From Phytophthora quininea (lineage: Eukaryota; Oomycota; Peronosporomycetes; Peronosporales; Peronosporaceae), in NCBI GenBank assembly GCA_011947345.1, contig JAAVTG010000215.1:124001-188000 (forward strand): a stretch of DNA of 64,000 nt. Direction: 5' to 3'. Below are positions 21,035-31,816 of the stretch, in pieces. A model generated the notes under the pieces. That model did no database searches and had not been told where the DNA came from. It saw nothing but the letters and a program-made list of their open reading frames with translations. Both the position numbers and the translations under genes were made by a program. Each line of letters starts with the position of its first letter. The first letter of the stretch is position 1.

Positions 21035-24000
21035 ATGAGCTCATTGGGAGGGGCCGTCGATGCGGAACTGCGACTTCGAGACGCCTGCAAAACAGGCGAC
21101 GTGGAGGCGGTTCGAGAGTTGCTCGACAGGGAAGGCGTGGATGTGGAGGCTGCAGACACAGAGACTGGCAGGACGCCACTCATAGCTGCGGCGGAGAACG
21201 GTCACGTAACTGTGGTATCGCTACTGCTGCAGCACGGAGCCTACGTCGACAAACGGCAAGCTACTGGTGAGACGGCTCTCTGCAGAGCGTCCTTCAACGG
21301 CCACTTTGACGCTGCTCGGGTGCTCGTTGAGAACAGCGCTGGTATCGACTTGGCAGATAACGATGGGTGGACGCCGCTCATGTCTGCTTCTCGGAATGGA
21401 CACTCCGGTGTTGTGGTATTGCTGATTGGTCTTGGAGCTACAGTCGACAAGCAACACTCCGATGGAAGTACTAGCGTGTACTTTGCGTGCGAGTTTGGCC
21501 ACGTTGACGCTGCTCGGGTTCTGATTGAAAGCGATGCTTCCATCGACTTGGAAGCGAACGATGGATTTACACCACTCATGGTCGCTTCTCGTTTTGGACA
21601 TTCGGACATGGTGGTGTCGCTAATTGGGCTTGGAGCTACAATCGACAAGCAAAATCTTGATGGAAGTACTAGTCTGTATTTTGCGTGCGAGTTTGGCCAC
21701 GTTGACGCTGCTCGAGTTCTCATTCAAAACGGTGCTTCGATCGACTTGAGAACTAACAATGGGTGGACGCCACTTATGTCTGCTTCTCGGAATGGACATT
21801 CAGATGTGGTGGCGTTGTTAATTCAGCTTGGAGCTACAATCGACAAGCAACATCCTGATGGAAGTACTAGCCTGTATTTAGCGTGCGAGTTTGGCCACGC
21901 TAACGCTGCTCGAGTTCTCATTGAGAACGGTGCTTCTATCGACTTGGCAGATAACAAAGGAATTACGCCACTGATGTTTGCTTCTTATAATGGACACTCC
22001 GATGTTGTGGAGTTGCTGATTGGTCTTGGAGCTACCATTGACAAGCAACTCTCCGATGGAAGTACTAGCCTGTATTTTGCTTGCCAGCTTGGCCACGGCG
22101 ACGCTGCTCGGGTTCTCATTGAGAACGGTGCTTCGATCGACTTGAGAACTAACAATGGGTGGACGCCGCTTATGTCTGCTTCTCGGAATGGACATTCAGA
22201 TGTGGTGGCATCGCTAATTGGGCTTGGAGCTACAATCGACAAGCAAAATCCTGATGGATGTACTAGCCTGTACTTTGCCTGCGACTTTGGCCACGTTAAC
22301 GCTGCACGGGTTCTCATTGAAAGCGGTGCTTCGATCGACTTGGCAGATAACGATGGGTGGACGCCGCTCATGATCGCTTCTCGTAATGGACATTCGGACA
22401 TGGTGGCATTGCTCATTGGACTTGGAGCTACAATCGACAAGCAAAATCCTGGTGGAAGTACTAATCTGTTCTTATCTTGCACGTTTGGCCACGTTGACAC
22501 TGCTCGAGTTCTCATTGAAAGCGGTGCTTCGATCGACTTGCCAGATAACAATGGGTGGACGCCACTTATGTCTGCTTCTCGGAATGGACATTCAGATGTG
22601 GTGGCGTTGTTAATTCAGCTTGGAGCTACAATCGACAAGCAAAATCTTGATGGAAGTACTAGTCTGTATTTTGCGTGCGAGTTTGGCCACGTTGACGCTG
22701 CTCGAGTTCTCATTCAAAACGGTGCTTCGATCGACTTGAGAACTAACAATGGGTGGACGCCACTTATGTCTGCTTCTCGGAATGGACATTCAGATGTGGT
22801 GGCGTTGTTAATTCAGCTTGGAGCTACAATCGACAAGCAACATCCTGATGGAAGTACTAGCCTGTATTTAGCGTGCGAGTTTGGCCACGCTAACGCTGCT
22901 CGAGTTCTCATTGAGAACGGTGCTTCTATCGACTTGGCAGATAACAAAGGAATTACGCCACTGATGTTTGCTTCTTATAATGGACACTCCGATGTTGTGG
23001 AGTTGCTGATTGGTCTTGGAGCTACCATTGACAAGCAACTCTCCGATGGAAGTACTAGCCTGTATTTTGCTTGCCAGCTTGGCCACGGCGACGCTGCTCG
23101 GGTTCTCATTGAGAACGGTGCTTCGATCGACTTGAGAACTAACAATGGGTGGACGCCGCTTATGTCTGCTTCTCGGAATGGACATTCAGATGTGGTGGCA
23201 TCGCTAATTGGGCTTGGAGCTACAATCGACAAGCAAAATCCTGATGGATGTACTAGCCTGTACTTTGCCTGCGACTTTGGCCACGTTAACGCTGCACGGG
23301 TTCTCATTGAAAGCGGTGCTTCGATCGACTTGGCAGATAACGATGGGTGGACGCCGCTCATGATCGCTTCTCGTAATGGACATTCGGACATGGTGGCATT
23401 GCTCATTGGACTTGGAGCTACAATCGACAAGCAAAATCCTGGTGGAAGTACTAATCTGTTCTTATCTTGCACGTTTGGCCACGTTGACACTGCTCGAGTT
23501 CTCATTGAAAGCGGTGCTTCGATCGACTTGCCAGATAACAATGGGTGGACGCCACTTATGTCTGCTTCTCGGAATGGACATTCAGATGTGGTGGCGTTGT
23601 TAATTCAGCTTGGAGCTACAATCGACAAGCAAAATCCTGATGGATGTACTAGCCTGTACTTTGCCTGCGAGTTTGGCCACGTTGACGTTGCTCGAGTTCT
23701 CATTGAGAACGGTGCTTCAATCGACTTGGCAGATAACGATGGGTGGACGCCACTGATGATTGCTTCTCGTAATGGACATTCAGATGTGGTGGCATCGCTA
23801 ATTGGGCTTGGAGCTACAATCGACAAGCAAAATCCTGATGGATGTACTAGCCTGTACTTTGCCTGCGACTTTGGCCACGTTAACGCTGCTCGAGTTCTCA
23901 TTGAAAGCGGTGCTTCTGTTGACTTGGCAAATAACAGTGGATGGATGCCATTGGTGATGGCTTCTAAGAATGGGCACGCAGACGTTGTGAAAATTCTATG

Positions 24001-25105
24001 CGATAATGGTGCTCAGCCTAATCTAACAAATAAGAATGGATGGACGGCTCTAATGTGGGCGGCGGAGCGAGGTCATGCTTCCGTGATAGATGTTTTGCTG
24101 CAGTGTGGAGCACGCATCAACAAACAGCTTCCTAATGGAGCTACGGCTTTAAATATTGCTTGTGAGCATGGTCAATTCGCAGCTGCAATAACCCTGATCA
24201 AGAGCGGCGCAGATATCGAACTCGCTGACGAAGAAGGATACACCCCGTTGATCACGGCGGCTCAGATGGGGCATTCCGACATCGTCCAGCATTTATTCAA
24301 CAACGGAGCTCGCCTCGACCAACGATTACCGAGTGGGAGCACTGCGTTGATCACTGCCGTCTGGCACAGAAGACTCGAGGTTGTTCGGATTCTTTTGGAT
24401 AACGGGGCCGATTTGAGTTTGCGTGGAGACTTTATGGGATGGCCACCGTTACTTGTGGCCTCTTTCAGTGGCTTTACGGAGCTCGTGCAGCTCATTTACG
24501 AGCGAGCTTGGCATATAACGAATGGGAGGACTGACGATTTCTTTCTATTTGATACTAGTACTTCTCCGGCGAACGCAGCCTCTAATTCTGTAAGCACAAG
24601 TATCGATCAAAAGCGTCGGAACGGAGACACAGCATTGCGAATTGCTTGCGAGCAGGGTGCTTTCAAACGGGTCGAGGAGTTGCTGAAAACCACCGAGGCT
24701 GTTCATCTTCCTGATCGCGATGGAAACACACCACTGACAACTGCAGCAGTGTTTGGGTACACGGCAATAGTGGAGTTACTGCTGGATCGAGGAGCTAATA
24801 TCAATCTGTGTGACCAGAATGGATGGTCTGCGCTGTTGAATGCAAGCTATTGCGGCCACACAGAAACGGTCGAAATTCTCATCGCACGTGGCGCTAAGGT
24901 GGACTTGCAGGACAATGACGGTAACACTGCTCTCATTCAAGCGGCTTTGCGTGGTCGTGTTGATACCGTTCGATTGCTTCTTCAGAGCGGGGCATCGTAT
25001 GGTTTGGTGAATAAGGCCGGCGAAACTGCGCAAATGTGTGCAAAAGAGAACGGTCGCACCGATGTGATGACTGCGCTGGAAGATTGGAACTCGCAAAGAC
25101 AATAG
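21035..25105 (+). CDS. Giant ankyrin repeat protein (1356 residues)
   Basis: Single uninterrupted frame from MSSLGGAVDAELRLRDACK to EDWNSQRQ. After a short N-terminal cap it holds roughly forty ankyrin repeats. The first ~1000 residues alternate two 33-residue types: NGWTPLMSASRNGHSDVVxLLIxLGATIDKQ and DGSTSLYFACEFGHVDAARVLIESGASIDL. They form a 198-bp dimer repeated many times. The later repeats are diverged (NKNGWTALMWAAERGHASVIDVLLQCGA), and a non-repeat loop (GRTDDFFLFDTSTSPANAASNSVSTS) near residues 1165-1190 splits the array. There are no signal peptide, membrane or catalytic motifs. Family knowledge: ankyrin solenoids bind proteins. The internal 990-bp duplication is recent. The only copy of the three with an open frame. 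Confidence 0.88.
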   Translation: MSSLGGAVDAELRLRDACKTGDVEAVRELLDREGVDVEAADTETGRTPLIAAAENGHVTVVSLLLQHGAYVDKRQATGETALCRASFNGHFDAARVLVENSAGIDLADNDGWTPLMSASRNGHSGVVVLLIGLGATVDKQHSDGSTSVYFACEFGHVDAARVLIESDASIDLEANDGFTPLMVASRFGHSDMVVSLIGLGATIDKQNLDGSTSLYFACEFGHVDAARVLIQNGASIDLRTNNGWTPLMSASRNGHSDVVALLIQLGATIDKQHPDGSTSLYLACEFGHANAARVLIENGASIDLADNKGITPLMFASYNGHSDVVELLIGLGATIDKQLSDGSTSLYFACQLGHGDAARVLIENGASIDLRTNNGWTPLMSASRNGHSDVVASLIGLGATIDKQNPDGCTSLYFACDFGHVNAARVLIESGASIDLADNDGWTPLMIASRNGHSDMVALLIGLGATIDKQNPGGSTNLFLSCTFGHVDTARVLIESGASIDLPDNNGWTPLMSASRNGHSDVVALLIQLGATIDKQNLDGSTSLYFACEFGHVDAARVLIQNGASIDLRTNNGWTPLMSASRNGHSDVVALLIQLGATIDKQHPDGSTSLYLACEFGHANAARVLIENGASIDLADNKGITPLMFASYNGHSDVVELLIGLGATIDKQLSDGSTSLYFACQLGHGDAARVLIENGASIDLRTNNGWTPLMSASRNGHSDVVASLIGLGATIDKQNPDGCTSLYFACDFGHVNAARVLIESGASIDLADNDGWTPLMIASRNGHSDMVALLIGLGATIDKQNPGGSTNLFLSCTFGHVDTARVLIESGASIDLPDNNGWTPLMSASRNGHSDVVALLIQLGATIDKQNPDGCTSLYFACEFGHVDVARVLIENGASIDLADNDGWTPLMIASRNGHSDVVASLIGLGATIDKQNPDGCTSLYFACDFGHVNAARVLIESGASVDLANNSGWMPLVMASKNGHADVVKILCDNGAQPNLTNKNGWTALMWAAERGHASVIDVLLQCGARINKQLPNGATALNIACEHGQFAAAITLIKSGADIELADEEGYTPLITAAQMGHSDIVQHLFNNGARLDQRLPSGSTALITAVWHRRLEVVRILLDNGADLSLRGDFMGWPPLLVASFSGFTELVQLIYERAWHITNGRTDDFFLFDTSTSPANAASNSVSTSIDQKRRNGDTALRIACEQGAFKRVEELLKTTEAVHLPDRDGNTPLTTAAVFGYTAIVELLLDRGANINLCDQNGWSALLNASYCGHTETVEILIARGAKVDLQDNDGNTALIQAALRGRVDTVRLLLQSGASYGLVNKAGETAQMCAKENGRTDVMTALEDWNSQRQ
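21628..22617 (+). repeat. 990-bp tandem duplication, unit 1
   Basis: Exactly ten ankyrin repeats (five 198-bp dimers). Every stretch compared is identical to 22618-23607, and the translations match residue for residue. The breakpoints fall in the conserved GCTTGGAGCTACAATCGACA segment found in each dimer. Confidence 0.88.
22618..23607 (+). repeat. 990-bp tandem duplication, unit 2
   Basis: Second unit, offset 990 bp from unit 1. Identity stops just past AAAATC (unit 1/2 continue CTTGATGGAAGT, the sequence after unit 2 CCTGATGGATGT), as expected for unequal exchange between dimers. Confidence 0.88.
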
Positions 25106-25196
25106 AGTTCGAAGGCCTTTTCATTGGATGAAGTCTTCCCGGTCGAACCCATCTAATCCTTATTCGTAATAGTTTTCGTTTTGCAGCACGGGAATT

Positions 25197-26968
25197 GTGA
25201 AGATGAGGCCACTACGCACCACACGCTTCATGAGTCAAGAATGTCTCCCAGTTCGCGGAGAATTTCTACTCCACGTGGTCGACGTCGTCGACCGATACCT
25301 GGACGAGTGCATGGACGATCGAGCTTTCACTACAGCCTGCGAGCGTGGGGATTCGATCGATGCTCTCGAACATTACTTGAAGTGGACGGTGCCGGACTGG
25401 AGGCTAGCAATTCAGGCTGCTGTAAAAAGCGGTCATATTCATGTTTTGCAGTGGATTCTAGCTCCCCGTCTAGACGACCATGGTCCATGGCAACGTGAAG
25501 TCTCCGGCCTGATGGACATTGCTGCAGCGTTTGGTTGGCTGGACGGTATGAAGTGGTTGTATTCTGCTGGGATAGGACAGTATTCTTCATCCACAATGTA
25601 CTTAGCTGTACGCAACCAGCATTTGGACGTCATTCAATTTCTACATGAGGAGTGTGCCATCGGATTGACTCGGGAGGTGTTGTCGGGAGCTTTGCATCGT
25701 GGCCATATTGATCTTGCCCAAGGGCTCTTTGATCGCCGTGTTCAGACCTGCACGGAAGGGTGCGAATATGGCTTGTGGTTGGAGCGGTTTGGGATCGACG
25801 AAGTGGCTCCATGACCATTTTCGACACCTTTTCACAGCAGAAAGCATGCATTCTGCAATCCACGATGCAGCTTTGCACGGGAGACTCGATGTGGTGAAAT
25901 GGCTGTATGCACTTTGTGGCGGGAATGCCCGACAAACGTGATAGACACTGCAGCCTTGTCTGGGAATTTGGCTTTGGTTCAGTGGCTCGATGAAAACTGA
26001 GTGGGAGGCTGCACGACCAGAGCGATGGGCTCGGCAGCTGAAAGAGGCCACCTCCGAGTCGTCAAATGGCTGCATGAAAATCGATCCGAAGGCTGCACGT
26101 CGGAAGCAATCGATAATGCTGCTTGCAATGGCCATCTTGACGTTGTCCGCTGGCTGGTCACGCATCGAACGGAGATGTTTCCTGAATCAGGAATGGTCGA
26201 AGCTGCGTGGAATGGACATTTGCAAGTGGTTTACTTTCTCTATGACAACAGCGACTTCCGAAGTCAACTCGTTCATCATATGCTGCTGATCAAGGTCATT
26301 TAGAAGTGGTCAAGTTTCTGATCTACTAGGTACCAAAGACGGTGAAAATGGTTGAAATTTTGCCAGACAAGGTCGCGTGCAAATGGGTTAACGAAAGGCT
26401 AAGCAAAATGAGTCGCACCAAACCGAAAATCGAGCAAGTGGAGGCAAGGCGTGAGATATCGGACGCTTTCGACTGGTTCCGTCAGTATGATAGAGGCAGC
26501 CACTGCGTTGTTTCGTGCATCTTAGGAAATGCGTTGCGGCGAGGCCACCACGGTTTGGTTGGCGATTTAGTCAGCAGATTAGACGACGAGAGATACATGG
26601 ACCAGCTCAAGCTCGCTGCCGACTATTCAGTTCCATTAACGAGTTGGCTGGTCGAGCATGGGCCGCAGCTGGATAAGAACACCGGTTTTAACATTGTGAT
26701 GGAAGGCATGCTGATGGAAGCGACTCGGTTCATATCTGAAAGCAATCAAGCGTTCATGGTCCGTTTCGTGTTGGCCGATGAATGGGTAGAAGGTTCCTAC
26801 CGTTCGCGAGTCGTGTTGTAGATTCTAGACCACACGCATTTCGAAGAAGAAAATGCGCGACGAAATATCTGCAACGCAATCCGACAGGCTCCAGCCACGA
26901 CACCGCAATGGATTAAAGAAAACACTCAGAGCAATTGGACGGACCTGCACGCTGCTCTTGGAATATAA
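25197..26968 (+). pseudogene. Small ankyrin pseudogene, copy C (longest form)
   Basis: 25197-25814 is the 205-residue N-terminal frame. Then come the three lesions seen in copy B: the frameshift near 25790, a G loss near 25920 and the TGA near 25998. The frame 26001-26303 leaves the ankyrin pattern at its end, while an overlapping frame continues SYAADQGHLEVVKFLIY, a stop, then MVEILPDKVACKWVNERL (from 26348). That frame has a further in-frame TAG at 26819-26821 before ILDHTHFEEENARRN and a final TAA near 26968. Copy C thus preserves the ancestral 3' half that copies A and B lost. Confidence 0.7.
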
Positions 26969-27258
26969 CTAAAAAGTTGGCCTAGCCGTTCACTGACGGT
27001 CTTCTGGAAAGATTTGACTTTTGGTACGTTCGACAGAGCATTACGTAGCTTGATAAACTGTTGGAAGTACTTTTAATTGCCCTGCCTAGCCAGCTCCGAC
27101 TCCTTCGCAGCGCTCAGCGGCTGATGAAAACATTCTTGAGCTGCTGCCCAGTGTTTAGAGTAGTGCTGAACGAAGTCATAGTTGTGGTTATCGATGGGTG
27201 TTGGAATTGCTACTAAACGACGAAAAAGTGTGTGTGTGGGGGCATTCAGTGGGATCAA
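26969..27258. other. Intergenic / decayed sequence
   Basis: No coding sequence can be supported. It lies between the small ankyrin pseudogene and another ankyrin remnant, and may be decayed sequence of the same gene. Confidence 0.3.
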
Positions 27259-27495
27259 GTGGATTTGAATAAAGCTGGCCAGAGCAATGCTATTTATCTG
27301 TTGAATACCGCTCCCGAAAGCCTCAAAGTGATGCAGATCGTTAGATAAACTGTGGTGGAGGCAGCAGCAGTTGGAGACGACGAGTTTGTGGGGTCATTGA
27401 TGGCATATCACCGCATCGACAGACGTCACCTTTATAGTGCCATGTATCGTGCGACTGAACGTGGTCACATCCCAATAGTTCGCTGCTTAATATAG
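27259..27495 (+). pseudogene. Ankyrin remnant
   Basis: Frame reading VDLNKAGQSNAIYLLNTAPESL, a stop, then VEAAAVGDDEFVGSLMAYHR and ATERGHIPIVRCLI, ending in a TAG at 27493-27495. These are eroded W-type ankyrin repeats. The next gene-like frame (27514) follows in the same frame immediately after the stop. Confidence 0.5.
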
Positions 27496-27513
27496 CGAAC
27501 CGATCAGCCGTCA

Positions 27514-28536
27514 TTGGCGGAATCGCCTCGAGGCAATTTCACATTACCAGGTGTATTCATACCGATCGAGAGCTCTGAGCCGCTGCAATTCGAGTGGCCT
27601 CTGTGTGGTGTTCGTACGTTTAGTGACGATGGTAAAAGCAATTGGGTGAACGTGCTGATCGCTGGCTACGGTCGTTGCCACGTTCAGCGACCAAACTTGA
27701 TATTTACTCAGTCAACGCAGGTCTCCACTCAGAATCTGGGTCTAGAGTCATTTACAATTATATTTTCGAGTGACGAAGCGTATGATTCGAGCGGTCTTCC
27801 CAACTTCATTGTGGTTGTTGGACCTTCACTGAAGTTTCTGACTCTCGACGGAATGGAGGAAGGTTTAGACATTAAATCGATACTACAAAGCTGTCCCAAG
27901 CTGGTAGAGCTATCGTTCAAAATCTACTTGGCGGATGTGAAGATGCACCTTAGTGGTAGAAAGGAACCACTTCCATCGAATCAACAAATGTCAGAACTTA
28001 CCGAGCTGCGATCCGATCGAGACAATCCCTTTACGAAGTGTGTTCGATGGCTGCGTATCCGTTTGGCCGACGGATGGATGAGCTGGGATAGTATGTCAGG
28101 AAGGCACTGCCAATCTCACGTTGAGACGAGCTTGAAGGTGTTTTTGGCTATGCTGGAAGTGAATTCAACATTGGAGTTTGTTGACGTGGTGCTACCATCG
28201 AAGTATCCAAAACTCGCCAGCAATATCAGCAAGTACGACCTAAAGCCAATCGCGCGGTCTCTCAAGCCTCCGATCGAGACCAAAATCGCTTTTCTGAGCG
28301 TGTTTTACACGCAGCAAGCACAACAGAACAACAGCAAATCGCCGAAACGGGCGACCAAGCGGCAGCGTGCTCAACGTGTGCTGTGTCACCTGGATCAGCA
28401 TGTGCTGCCCAAGATCTTACATTTGCTGCGCCTCCTGTTCTCCGTCGTGTGTTCTGCACGATCAAGAAGGAGGGGTGGGACGATGAGACCTACTAGTTTG
28501 TCACGTACAAGCAAAAATACTAGCAAAAATGCCTAG
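27514..28536 (+). pseudogene. Hypothetical protein, 5'-truncated and 3'-frameshifted
   Basis: A 340-codon frame with no ATG at its start; it opens with TTG straight after an ankyrin remnant, so the true N-terminus is missing. The body (LPNFIVVVGPSLKFLTLDGME, CPKLVELSFKIYLADVKM, FLAMLEVNSTLEFVDVVLP) has leucine-rich spacing like the LRR or F-box-associated proteins common in oomycetes; I do not recognise it more closely. Near 28415 the reading frame slips. The alternative frame reads LTFAAPPVLRRVFCTIKKEGW and stops at 28494-28496, which looks like the genuine C-terminus, whereas the long frame becomes Arg/Ser-rich noise. Confidence 0.55.
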
Positions 28537-28722
28537 ACGGGAAGTTCACTTGCTGGGGAAATCCCTCTCAATTGATGCCAAAGAAGATGTGCACACATTA
28601 CTCCGCCGAGTGATTGTGTCACATGCGTTTTACCATATACAAGTCCCAGGGATAAATACACGGACCTCACATCGTTCTCGAGCTGGCACTCTCGCTTTAA
28701 CCAGCTTAAAACACAGTTAGCT

Positions 28723-30243
28723 ATGAATTCGTTCGTGCTGGGTTTGCTGGCGCTCTTTGGTGGGCTCGTCACCGCCAACGTCATTGTGGACGACAATACT
28801 TGCTATTGGAACAAGGGGCTGCACGTCTGCGAGCCCACGAGTCTGTGCGAGTTCGATTTCACCATCGGCGACCTCAATTTCAACCAGTCGTGCCGAGTCA
28901 AGGACGGCGTCAACTCTTATTCGCAGCAAATTCACCTCGCGTTTGCTGGGAAGAAGGCCGGGACGGGAATGACCGTGTCATGGGCGACGTTCGAGGACGT
29001 GACCGACAGCGCCGTGTGGGTGGGCGAGTCTGAGGACACATTGAGTTGGTTGACACGCCGGTGTCCAGCGTGAGCTACTACCACGACAAGTCCTACAACT
29101 TGCTTCATCACCATGCCACGGTATCGGGGCTTTCACCTCGCACTAAATACTTCTACAAGGTGGGCAGCAAAGGCGACGAAAAGTACACGAGCGACGTCTA
29201 CTCGTTCATCACGGCGCGTCCAGCCACGGATGACAGCACGTTCAATGTCGTTATCTACGGAGATCTCGGCGACGGCGAAAACTCGGTCGATACAATCTCG
29301 TACCTGAACAAGCTGTCGCCGGACGATGTGGATCTAATCTACCACCTTGGAGACATTTCGTACGCTGACGACGATTTTATGGTGTGGTCGCAGGCAACCG
29401 GGTTCTTCTACGAGGAGGTCTACAACAAGTGGATGAACTCGTTGATGCCGGTGATGAGTAAAATCCCGTACATGGTGCTGGTGGGGAATCACGAGGCGGA
29501 ATGCCATTCTCCCGCGTGCGTGGTATCGAAGAAAAAAAGCAAGCTCTTGAAACTACACAGCCTATAATACGCGATTTAAGATGCCGTTCGAAGAAAGTGG
29601 TGGAGTCCTCAACATGTGGCACTCGTTCGACCATGGACCGATTCACTTTACGTCGCTCTCTTCCGAGACTGATTATCCTGGCGCCCCCACCAACGAGTTC
29701 ACGTTTTCTGTTAAGAACGGCAACTTTGGCGATCAATTGAGCTGGGTCGAGTCGGACCTCGCAAAAGCCGATGCCAATCGCGACAACGTGCCATGGATCA
29801 TCGTCGGAATGCACCGACCGCTTTACAACGTGGCGGGGTGCGACGACAGCGGCGTGCCCACCGACCAGAACGCCTACGTTCAGTCGGCGTTCGAGGCTCT
29901 CTTCATCAAGTACAAGGTGGACGTGGTGCTCACGGGACATCTGCACTACTATGAACGCCAGGTCCCGATCGCAAACAACAAAGCTGTGATGGACGGTGTG
30001 TCCGACGACAACAAGACGTACGATAATGCGCAGGCACCGGTCTACATCTTGACGGGTGCAGCAGGCAGCGTGGAAGACCTGTCAGACTTACCTAGCGGCA
30101 CTGCGCCGTGGAATGCTGCGGCGGACTACTCGCACTACGGATATTCGACTTTGGAGGCAAATCGCACGATGCTCTTGTGGGCGTTCATTTCGAGCGCTGA
30201 CAAGTCGATCATTGATGAGTTTGTCATGTACAAGACGAGATAG
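28723..30243 (+). pseudogene. Secreted purple acid phosphatase, two frameshifts
   Basis: Metallophosphoesterase of the purple acid phosphatase type, which hydrolyses phosphate monoesters outside the cell. Signal peptide MNSFVLGLLALFGGLVTA, then an N-terminal fibronectin-like domain (GMTVSWATFED...TKYFYKVGS). The metal-binding blocks come in order: GDLG, GDISYAD, GNHEAE, MHRPLY and GHLHYYER. The frame slips near 29043 (one base missing before GAGTTGG) and again near 29550 (one extra A before AACTAC), splitting it into 28723-29073, 29046-29567 and 29581-30243. All catalytic blocks remain, so either the lesions are recent or they are sequence errors. The histidine block reads GHLH where GHVH is usual. 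Confidence 0.8.
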
Positions 30244-30409
30244 ATTGCCAAGTAGATCAACAGTAACTTCGCTTCAACAATGAACGGCTTCAAGATGAAG
30301 AGAGCCAACCTCGCCCTGATTGGCTAAACCCACGCGTGTCGCGCGTGGTGTTTTTCAGACGCCCGCAATCGGCCTCAGTAGTCGATCGGACAAGAAGCGC
30401 GTTGTTGCC

Positions 30410-31550
30410 ATGGCATGCTACAACCTGGACCCCAACTCACTATTGACCGCAGTGACGGTGGTTTGTCGTTCCCATTCTACAATCACAGCGCTGCACCACG
30501 TCGAGCTCGCTCTGGACGAGTTTCTGGACCCCTCGAAAGGCTGGACCATCCTCGACGCCTGCACGTTCGGATCAGTGCGACTTCTCGAACGCATCGCTGC
30601 TCGGTCCAAACCCGCCGGTAAAGATAAAGATGCAACGGTAAAGGAGTTCAATAGCTGTGTACTGAAGGCTGCGTCGTTGGGGTATGTTGACGTCGTGAAG
30701 TGGCTAGTTCGACGGTTCCCGAATGGCAAAGTCGGGTCGGAAGTGGTGGCCGAAGCGGCCAAGAACGGCCACCTGTCGGTGCTGCAGTGGCTGTTTGACC
30801 ACCACGACCACGTGTACTGGGGCGGCGACGAGATGTACTACGCGGTGGCCAACAACCACTTGGAGGTGGCTAAATTCTTGAACGAACATACGTCGCCACC
30901 GAGTGATGATACTTTTTGATCGACGAGGCTGCCAGACATGGAGATCTGGAGATGATGGAGTGGCTGCATATCGAGAGAGGAGACCAGTTGACGTACGAAG
31001 GGGTTATGCGAGCAGTGGACCACGGGTTGTTAGAAGCAGTCCAGTGGATGAAAAGACGTTCCCGGACAGTGTGATTCCGATGGACATTCGCATGGACAAC
31101 GCTGCAGTGAATGGCCACTTGGAGATGATCATGTGGCTGCATGAGCAGCACGCCTGGTGCACGAAGCAGGCGATGAACCGCGCGGCTGGAAATGGCCATC
31201 TGCACGTGGTGAAGTTTCTACATGAACATCGCTCTGAAGGTTGCACGACCGACGCAATGGATATGGCTGCTGGAAATGGTCACTTGGAGACGGTAAAGTG
31301 GTTGCATGACAACCGAGCAGAAGGCTGCACCGAGTTTGCAATGGACGCAGCAGCGAAGAGCGGGTTTCTTGAGATTGCTCAATGGTTACAGTCGCATCGT
31401 TCTGAAGGATGCAGTCGAGTTGCAATGGGAGATGCGATCGCTAATGGACAGTTCCGAGTAGCCGAGTGGCTTCGACAGACATTCCCAGAGAAATTCGCTC
31501 CTTCCCGGGAGCTTTGTCGTCGGTACGCTTTGCAGACTTTTGGTAATTGA
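30410..31550 (+). pseudogene. W-type ankyrin repeat gene with two frameshifts
   Basis: The start is chosen at MACYNLDPNSLL (30410, context GCCATGG-like) rather than the upstream frame start at 30320. The N-terminal module (ALHHVELALDEFLDPSKGW...ACTFGSVRLLERIA) is followed by AASLGYVDVVKWLVRRFP and AAKNGHLSVLQWLFDHHDHVYWGGDEM. The coding slips near 30915 into a frame reading FLIDEAARHGDLEMMEWLHIERG, and slips again near 31065 into 31073-31550, which carries five clean repeats of the NGHLEMIMWLHEQHA / SEGCTTDAMDMAA type. Product would be about 375 residues. Convergent with the next gene. Confidence 0.7.
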
Positions 31551-31816
31551 TGAAGTAGTTGGTAATGAAATGTGAATTGTTTTCTGTTTGTTTGAGAAGC
31601 ACGAGGCCAGCGACTAACCACGATTGGAACTAAAGACTTGCAAACTGTGCGGATATTCATTACATTCACAGGTATCTTAGTTTTATTTCGTCAAAACTTA
31701 CAATGTAGTACGCAGGAAAAAAAACTCATTTTGAGCTTTAGGCCGTCCTTCTTGTTGTATCCCCCGCAACTTAACGCTCCTGACGGCCGTACACTTCGTT
31801 GGCATTCGTCAACATT

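Larger units (their letters stand above)
20775..26270. repeat. Segmental copy C
   Basis: Direct-orientation copy holding the intact large ankyrin gene and the longest version of the small one. Homology with copy A starts near GGACACGCAATTTG (20775) and ends near SQLV of the small gene (~26270). It keeps the unoccupied LINE target at 25122-25135. Confidence 0.85.

Noticed and set aside
21221..24495. Many minus-strand open frames rich in Ser/Arg (e.g. MSIPRSRHERRPPIV...) opposite the large ankyrin gene
   Set aside because: They are antisense shadows of a regular 198-bp repeat, which keeps other frames open; the same shadows appear opposite copy A.
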